Assembly: GCA_022829145.1 (NCBI GenBank)
Contig: CM040745.1
Span: 30,897,406-30,961,405, forward strand
Length of the DNA stretch: 64,000 nucleotides
Source: Albula goreensis
Taxonomy: Eukaryota > Chordata > Actinopteri > Albuliformes > Albulidae
Direction of reading: 5' to 3'
Shown piece after piece: positions 36,901 to 45,900 of the stretch; position 1 is the first letter of the stretch; each line of letters starts with the position of its first letter. The notes beneath the pieces are model-generated. The model was not told the origin of the DNA. It did not search any database and saw nothing but the letters and a program-made list of their open reading frames with translations. A program made the translations under genes and the position numbers.

Positions 36901-39900
36901 AAAACTGACAGAGGGGTTTGATTTTAAGCTATGAAAGAGAGCACATTCATAGAAGCGGGGGAGTGATTGGGGAAATTATTGCTCTGCGCAGACCAGCCAG
37001 GTTTACTGAATGCACGTTGCTGTATATACAATAAACCATTACTGCATCAGACTTCTCGGGTAAAGTTTGTTTTTTGGGAATTGGTGAGCAAAGAGTGGAG
37101 GGGACTCTCAGCCTATCTGGCCCAGGCTGAGATTGTTTGCCACCACAACTATGTCAGCATTTTGTTTTTAAACTTTCATTGCCAGGAAAATACAACCCAT
37201 AAACACTGGTTGTTTCAGTACTGAATTGTGGAAGGACATTTTTACCATCAGTGATACACTAGTATCAGTAGTACAGTAGTAGGAGGAATACACAGATGAT
37301 GTTGTGCTACAGTGGCAGTAGATGCAACACATAGAGCAATAGTATCACTCACTGATTTGACCGGTATACAAACTATGAACCTTATGGCTGGGATTCGATC
37401 AAATGCACTTTGTCTTTTCGATTCCATTTTAAAATATAAATGCGACATTCCCAAAGATGTTTGCTCATCTTCAGACTAAATTGTGTAAGAGACCAAACTA
37501 ATTTTAATGGACTGAGCCCCATTTGAGCCCCACTGCATTTGTGTGTGAAACTTACTTGGAGATATGGTTGCAGCAGACAGAATCTCATCATCTCCATTCA
37601 AGTGTTTCTGAAAGTCCTCTAATGTCATCCAGTCCAGTTTGAGATCCAGGTTCAGAGAAGTCTGGCCCCTTTCTGTCACACAAAGTGCCACAATTATGTT
37701 ATTACATTTCACCTCTTATTCAGACCACTTTACTGTATAATCTCATTTTGCAAAGCTGAACCTTAACTGGACCGCACTAATGACTATGACATCATTGGTT
37801 CACCTGGGACGGTACAATACATTCATACATGACCTTCAATACATGGGACTCAGAGAATCAAAGCAGAGTATGTCACTCTGCACCTGGCCGTGATGAGGTC
37901 ACTGAAAAGATGTCACTAGGAGCATGTCATTCATCAGCTTCTGAGTCAAATGTTCAAATGCCTGCATGACTCTGTTACATTATTTCAGAATTCAGTGGGT
38001 GTGGGGGTGAAGTGTGCATTTCACTCAAAGTATGAGTGAAAATCAGTGCTCAGACAAGTACTACACAAAGGAATGGACATCAAAGCATATTGAACCTGTG
38101 GGGGTCAGTTCTTTAGCCAGATTCCTGTCAGTATGTCCCAGCAGGTCCTGAGGGTCGTGATTGTCTTCGCAGGCGATGTAGAGTCGTGGCTCGCTGTCCT
38201 CCCGCCTCCTCTTCTTTTCTTTCATCCTCCCAGCTGCTGCCGTTTCATCTGCCAGCTCAGGGGACGCCACCTCCGCTGCTCTCCTCTCCCCCCGGCCCCC
38301 CCGCGTGTCCTCCAGCCTCTCCCTCCTGTCCCGCTGCTCCCCCTTCTCTCTGCGCTCCCGAGTCTCCCCCGCTTTCTCCCTGGGCTCCTCAGTCGCTCTA
38401 GATTCGGCTGCTTCTTCCGCCTTCTCCTCATCTGCCTGATTGTCCGTCTTCTCCTTCTTTTCGGACTGGCTGTCAGTCCTCTCTTGTCTTTCTGTCTGGC
38501 TGTCACTTCTCTCCTTTTTAATGCCCTGGGTGTCGGCCTTCTCTCTCTTTTCCTGCTTCTCTTCTATCTCCAGCTGGGTTGGGCTTTGTGCTGGCCTTGG
38601 AGCTGTGAAAACAGCGGTCAACTATTCTATATGTTCAACAAAACATTTTCTCAGATTCATTTTCAAAATGCTCTTTATAGACTGCTCAAAAATTTAAGCT
38701 CCATTTATACTACAGAAAAATGATTAAAAAATGCACTAATTCTCTTGATGTCATGTTTGGTATGCAGACCTCAAATCTTCAGGTAGTACATAAATATTTT
38801 CATAAAGCAGAGATCTTACAGCACCAAAGGGTGGGACACATTCTTGATACCTAGCTGTGTAAATTTGACTTAAAAGACTTGAGCAGAGAGGAGGGTACCA
38901 GTATTCCTGGTCCATCATACTCTCAAACCTTTCAGCTCACCCTCTGGGATTTTGGTCTCCTTCTTGGCTTTCTCTGTCCTGTCGGGCTCTGGTTTCTGAG
39001 GCAGTGACTCCTTCAAAGTTTTTGTTTTTTTCTGAGTCTTCTCTGTGGTCTGCAGTAACAGAAAAACAAAGTTAACACACTTGCCATCATACTTGTTGTC
39101 AATAGTTTCCTTTGTGCCTTTTCTGAGAATCAGAACCTGGGCAATGCTTGCTAACTACTTTGTGACACAAATAACAGACAACAGACAATGATATTCAGTC
39201 TCTCGAGCTAAAGACTGCTCTACCAACAGTGGTTATACTAAACACAACAATAATTTTAGAGGTGTGGACAGAAGTAAGCAGAACCTTTGGTGTGGTGGTC
39301 TTAGTCTGTTCAACCTTGCTTTCTGGGACCAGGTTGGGGTGGGTAATCTGTCTCCTTGGCACCCGGTCCTTGGCCTCGCAGTTCAACAGGAACTTCTCGA
39401 ACAGGTTGGTTGATGTTGTTTGGTCCTTCTCAACACTGTCCTCCTGTCTTCCTGAGCATGATGTTTTGCCCTTTGCTCCAGAAACTGTTTCGCCCTCATC
39501 CTCCTTCGTGACTGCTGCTGAGGAGGAAGAAGACGGTGATGTTGATTCCCTCTGGATGGCGGTCTCTTGTGCTTTGCTCTTCCTCTTGGCGGAGATGATG
39601 GCATCGCTGGAGTCCGAGGAGGGACGACTGGGATCTTCCTCCATGCCACTCCTGGGGGTCTTGCCGAGGCTCTTGCTGTTCATCAGTTTCTTTAGTTTCT
39701 GATGTGTGCTCTCTTTCTGAGAAGGTGCAGCCTGGGGCTTCTTGCCCTTCTTCTCCTGGATGAGGTCTCTGATGCCCTGGAGCTTCAGCCCTGGTTTGCT
39801 TTGCTTCTGTTTGCCCTTAGAGGTTGCTGCCTCCTCTTTCTCAGTGCTGTGGGGCTTATCTGCGGATTTGACAGCCTTCTCCATCTTTTTTGCATCCGTC

Positions 39901-42900
39901 TGCATGCTGGGGGACTCCATTGTGTCGCTCAGCTCTTCAAGGGCTGCAGCCGATTCGTTCTCCTCAGAGGAGGAGTCCAGCATGTTCCAGTAGTCCTTCC
40001 TCTTCTTCCCTTCTCCACCCCCTTTCTTGTGCTTTCTTGCATCTTTGGCCCTGTCTTTCTTGTGCTTCCCACCCTCTTTGGGTTTATCTTTCTTTTGTTT
40101 CTTGGACGTGATGACGTCCTCCTCGTCATCCTCAGACTCCATAGCCCTCTTGGACTCTGAGATCTTCTGGGTGCGAGGCGGGGCTGGGGTTGAAGTGTTA
40201 TCCTCATCCTCTGACTCAGTTCTGTCAGACTCTGGCCCCGGCAGCACCTTATCCTGTTTCCATTTCTTCTTTTCCTTCTTTTTATTCTTCTTATGCATGT
40301 CTGGTGAAAAATCATCCTGCTCCTCCTCCTCTGCCAGACACTTCTTCTTCTTTTTGGGGGACAAAGTTTCTCGGTTGTCAGTATCACTCTCAGAGTCAGC
40401 ATCAAAGAGGTCACTTTTCAGAGGCAGTTTCTGGTGGAGGAAAAAGAAAAAAAATCATCCATTAAACACTTGAGCAAGTCTCTAGCATGTTCCCCCCCTC
40501 CAGCTGAACCAAGGTTTACAGTCAGCACCATTCCGTAACCCTCCCTGAGTGGGAGAACATCGGCCTTAAGGGGACCAGCTTCAAATAGGTTCAGACAACT
40601 CCTGATCATGAGCTCTGGAAAGCATGAAAACTGTGGATCACCATTTAGCTGTTCCATGACTGGTTAGCTTGCAGTATCAGCTGACAAAGAAAAATCTGAT
40701 ATTGTTAATTTAGTAAACGACAAATTTATGAAAGACAAATTGACATGGCTGGAACCAAGCACCCAGCAGCAGGAGTCACTGGTGCATCATTAACATGTAC
40801 TTTTATTCTATGAGCCTCTGAAATGGCCATGAATGTCGAACTGAATAATTACATTACTGGGTTGATTAATATTACAATATTACAATTAATCTGTACATTA
40901 TCATAATCATGAGTTGCATTTATAAAGCCTTTCATCAGATCAGATCAAAGATTAAGATCAAAGAACTTTACATTTCAAGGGGGGAAACTCACCTCAACCA
41001 CCCTTACCGTAAGGTATCCCCAAGGGGGACGAATGGCAGATATTTTACAATAGTAATTCTGTAACTACTACATCAGTTAAAGTGGTACAAAGGCAGCTGT
41101 GACTAGCTGCATGTTTTTTTTGATGTAGAGCTGTGTTATTATTTACATTTGAAACAGTACAAAGGAACCACATTCTATCACATGCATCAGTTAGTACAAA
41201 ATGGTGGCAACCATTCACATGACAGGAGACATATTACATAATATATCACAGTATTACAGTATGCCATTAGAAACCTCAGTGTGCACAGGAACAAGATCCA
41301 GTGCTTGTTTATCACCTTGTATCTTAATGAGGCCCACAGTTTAAGTGCAACATCACCTTAAACACAATACCCACATAATCATTGCCTCCTCCTTAAATTC
41401 GGTAATGGCAGAGATGAGGAGATGCCCGATGTGAGCCCATACTCATTTTCAAAATAAAAGGCATGAAAGAAAACCAAGTGAAGCATGAGGGTGCTGCAGG
41501 TGCCACGCTCACAGGCCTGCAGCATTAGCACTGCTGTGCTCCTGTCCTACCGTGTCAGCTTTACCTCGCTGAGCTCCTTCCCTGCTGTACAGGTCACACA
41601 CAGACGGGGATCTCCCACCAACCATCGGGCGGGTACAGCATGGGGGGGTTGGGGGCGGGACTTGGGGCACTTACCTTGGGGGACAGATCCCTCTGCAGCC
41701 CACTGGCTGTCACCTCCACCTGCTCTTCCTCCTCTTGGGTTCCCTCAATGCCCCTGGACGCCACTGCCAGCTGACGCTCCTGCACTGCACTAGAGCCTAC
41801 CGCCCTCGCCTCCTCCACCTGCGTTTCATTTTCAGAGATTTGACAGGGTTAGAGCGGCTGGGACAGTCTTTCTTTCTGCAGGGAGCTCTCTAACGCAGCT
41901 CAGGTGACCTCTCAAACAGATTTTCATAACAGGAGCAGTGAGGGTCGGGTCAAGGTTAGCAGGAAAGGGTGGGGCCTCGCTGTACTTGCAGGCTTGCAGG
42001 AGTCCAATCAACCAGCCAGAGTAATTCAAAGCATAATCTCCTGCCTCACATCCACTAAACTGTCACATAAACCACAATGACAAGTACCAACAGTTCCAGA
42101 ACAACTGCTATATAGAAAAGCCTAAAATCAAACTGTATGAGGGAACGACTTCTTAATAAACACACACTTCATGAACACACCTAACTTCCCACATGGCCTA
42201 GCACTCCAGACAAAGACAAGGTCCACAAACAGCTGCCCACCTCTGATAAACACCTTCACACCGCAACAAACCGGAGGACCTACAGAGAAGGGTGAGGTGA
42301 GGAGAGGGGTGTCTCTCCAATAATCAGTCAGGGCCAAAGGCATTTGAGCTGTGACCCCCCCACCCCCGCTTCCTCACTACAGCACAAGCCCTTCAGCCAT
42401 GCAGGCTCCTTCTCCCTGTGCAGAAAGGCGTTACCGGTTGGCCAACATAATGCTGGCTGCTGTGGGCCCCTTGGAGATTTGAAAAAAAAAGAAAGAAAAA
42501 GGAAACCCCCCCCCCCGGTGCTTCTTTCTTGGTCTTGTTCTCTGGTACCTTCCTCCTGTAAGCCAGCAGCACCTCCCTGCAGTCTGCCAGGTGAGCCTCT
42601 GGCTCCCATGTGTCATCATCGGAGGTGTAGTTCTTCCAGCGCACGCGGTACATCACCTTCCCCTGAGGAGACGAAGGCAGGAAAGGGATCAAGAGGCGTC
42701 AAAACAAACAAAGACCAGACCACAGATACTGGAATACATTGCAGTGGATTACCACTATTTGTCTGGAATTCTATCTAGACAATCATTTGCAGAATTACAA
42801 GCTTATAAATGTACTGCCTGAATGCAGATTTATATTTGGCCGATTGTGCTATTAACTTGCACTGCACTGTTTGCACAAAATGGATTAAGCTAAAATGGGT

Positions 42901-45900
42901 CTGCTTTGGTAAATGTGAGCTATGCAAGTCAGTGTACCTTTGTACCCTCTTTGAACTGTTGATGTAGTGGAATATTCAGAATGGATCAATAACATGCATA
43001 ATGTAACTATGAATTAGTAATAAAATAAAAACAGAAATCTGTTTAGCCAAACATGAAAATGAGCTCACTGCTGATCAAAGCAGAACCAACAGAACCAAAC
43101 CTAGAAAAAACACATGACAGCACATGAAATCTTTTCTCATATCTTGCCTATAGATTTTCGGTATTGTGTTTTGCTTTTACTTGGCAGCCAGCAAATCTGC
43201 ACAGAAACCTACTGTCTCATTGTGCTTGCAGGATGCAAGAAGAAGAGTTCAAAAGACGTTCCTTCTGCCTTTGATTTGCAATGTCCATTTAAGACAGTAT
43301 AAGACCTGTGTTTGAATCATCCTTAGATCTCCGAATGGGGGTGTCTGTGAAATACACCTACATCAGACCCAAGGGCTAGCACTAGTGGATTTTAAAGATC
43401 AATTTTAAAATTTGCCATGTTGCTTAGAAACCACCAGCAGCACTGTCCTCTCATTCATTGCTGTCTGTCTGTGGGTGGGTAACTGCTGAAGCAACACTAC
43501 CCAGGCTGGCATCCATGTAGTGCTGGCACTGCCCAGTCCACATGGCACTCAACGAACAATGGGGTGCTTTCATTGAGCGGTAATAGGAATCACTCTGTCG
43601 CTGCACACTCAAACAAGCCAGAGGGTGGCGCTTTGGTTTCGGCAGTTAGACTACTCATCTAAACAACGAAAACCAGTAGCAGTTTCCTTACGAGAGGCAC
43701 AAATATTTGGTGCTTCCACAAGCTTAAGTAGGCGATTGGCCACTTAGTTGACAGCCGTGTTAAGGCAGGCATGTCCATGTCAGCCACTCCCAGACAAGCC
43801 CCCCTCCACCATCTTGTTGTTTATGTAGCCCAAGCCTCCAGATCCTCACAGGGCTCAGCACACAGAGACAGCTGAACTCTCAATAGCTGGGAGTGGCAGC
43901 CTGCCAATACTTCCTGTCTGTGGCCACAGCACCAGACTCCTCCCCTCTGGGGCAGAGAGCACTGAGACAACTGAGCTCCCCATCACAGGGGAGGACATAC
44001 ACATGAGGAGCACATAAGCACAACATGCATCCACACATGCATGCACATACACTAATCAACTTAACACAGGACACAAATATATACACAGACATATGAACCA
44101 CAAAAAACATCTATACAAACCTGCATACACACATAGTACATACACTGTAGACCACACATATACAAAACATGCAAATGCACACATGTTAAAACAGAACTGT
44201 ACATAGGCATATAAATCACAAGCTGCACACACGCATACACATGCACACACAAGCAAAACAACCATTTTTTAACATACTGCAACAACTCAAACATTACTTC
44301 ATGCACATCCTCCATCACAAACACACTCCAGCAAGTACTCAGTCATGCACACGCACTATCCTACACAGTTCACACAATTTTGCATACATTGTCAGAGAAT
44401 TTAAATCTAATGTCCTACACTGAGTTAACTGATCTCATGAGATGTATTGTACTGTTTGTGTGCTGGTTTGGGGAATAGATGTGGAGCACTCTGAGAGAAC
44501 ACTAAGACCAGTTTGCAATGATGGGAGGAGATGTCCCCCAAGCTTGAGGTTGTCAGGAGAGTGCATTTAGGATAGCTCTGGAGCTGCCGTTTCATCAGCA
44601 CAGCCTATCCACATTCTATTTGACTGGAGCATGCTGCAGGTAACATTTGAGCTCTTTTCCAGACCAGAGTGGCAATGCTGGAGTGTTAATTCTACTGGGC
44701 TGAACTGTGAACAACCAGCCCCACCATATTCAGCATTGTTCTCTCCCACCCCTCTCCCTCTCTCTGGAGTGTTCATCTCATTTTCAAGGTGAAAATGAAG
44801 TGTTGCCAGTGAAGTGACAAACAAAGGATTGCCTGTGTTAAAGCATTACAGCAACCATGACCATGACCATGGCAATAGAACAATGGCATTAATAATTTAG
44901 CCATCACTAAGATTTGTCCAACACTTCGCTTGCTTCACACTCGCTGTTCATTGTGTATGTGTCAGGGCAAAGTGTCTGTGCCCTATAGCTGGTGTCTGGT
45001 GGCTGGGGAGAGGGCAGCCAGTGGGGCTGTACAGCCCTCTCACAGCAGTGTAGGTAAAGGAACAGAATCCAGCTGTCTCACCTCCTCTTCCTGCAGGTGC
45101 TCTCTCTAAATTGAGTTGCCTCACTTCCAGTCTCGAATGTCCTGGGTCCTAAAGCCCACAACTAAGACTGCAAGCCTCAGTATTTACTATTAATGTCTTC
45201 ACAACTAATTTATCCCTGGCTTTTCTCACGCAAAGCTAAACACCCCCATTTCCTCTGTAGGGTGTGCTGGCATCCGTTGCTTCTTTTCACTCAGCCATCT
45301 GGTGGCAGAGCAGCATAGGCTCTGTGTTGGAGGGCAGTCCATGTACAGGAGCGGCCTCTGTCCCTGGTGACACAAGGACCATTCCATGGACTGTCCCCCT
45401 CTCTCCATGGACAAAGCCACTGCCAATCAGGACAGCCACATTCAGTCAGCACTGGCACCATTAGGATTTCTTGCCAGACCATGAGGAGCCTCACGCACTG
45501 ATACCCACAATCAACCTGACGACGGATGCCATGGTCACTGCATTTTTAATACTGTATCCTTTCTAGTAAACACATTTTCTCCTTAATTGTCATGCTCATA
45601 ACCATATGTCAGAGTGGTTTCACACTCCAATGTAGCATAACCCTGCAATAAACCAATGGTCCATGGGATGGATTTGTAAAAATCATGAACCATTCCAAAT
45701 CAAAATCAAATCCACCCTGAAAAATCTTGTGACACCAGACTGCAAGAAGCCTTGACAAGAGACGTCAAAAAAGCTGTCCAGAAAGCCTAACCAATGACGG
45801 TGCATTTAGACTTTCAACTACATTTTCCAGAGGCAAGACCTCAATGTTGCAATGTTGAGTAGGCTAGCACTGCTGCATCAGGTCAACAATGTTTTCAAAC

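Noticed and set aside
38133..38723. 196-codon plus-strand frame (and 39229-40473 frames)
   Set aside because: Leu/Phe/Ser/Pro-rich antisense shadows of the Glu/Lys-rich MPHOSPH8 exons.
44056..44324. Cys/Val/Tyr-rich minus-strand frames resembling membrane proteins
   Set aside because: Translation of the CA-rich simple-sequence region.
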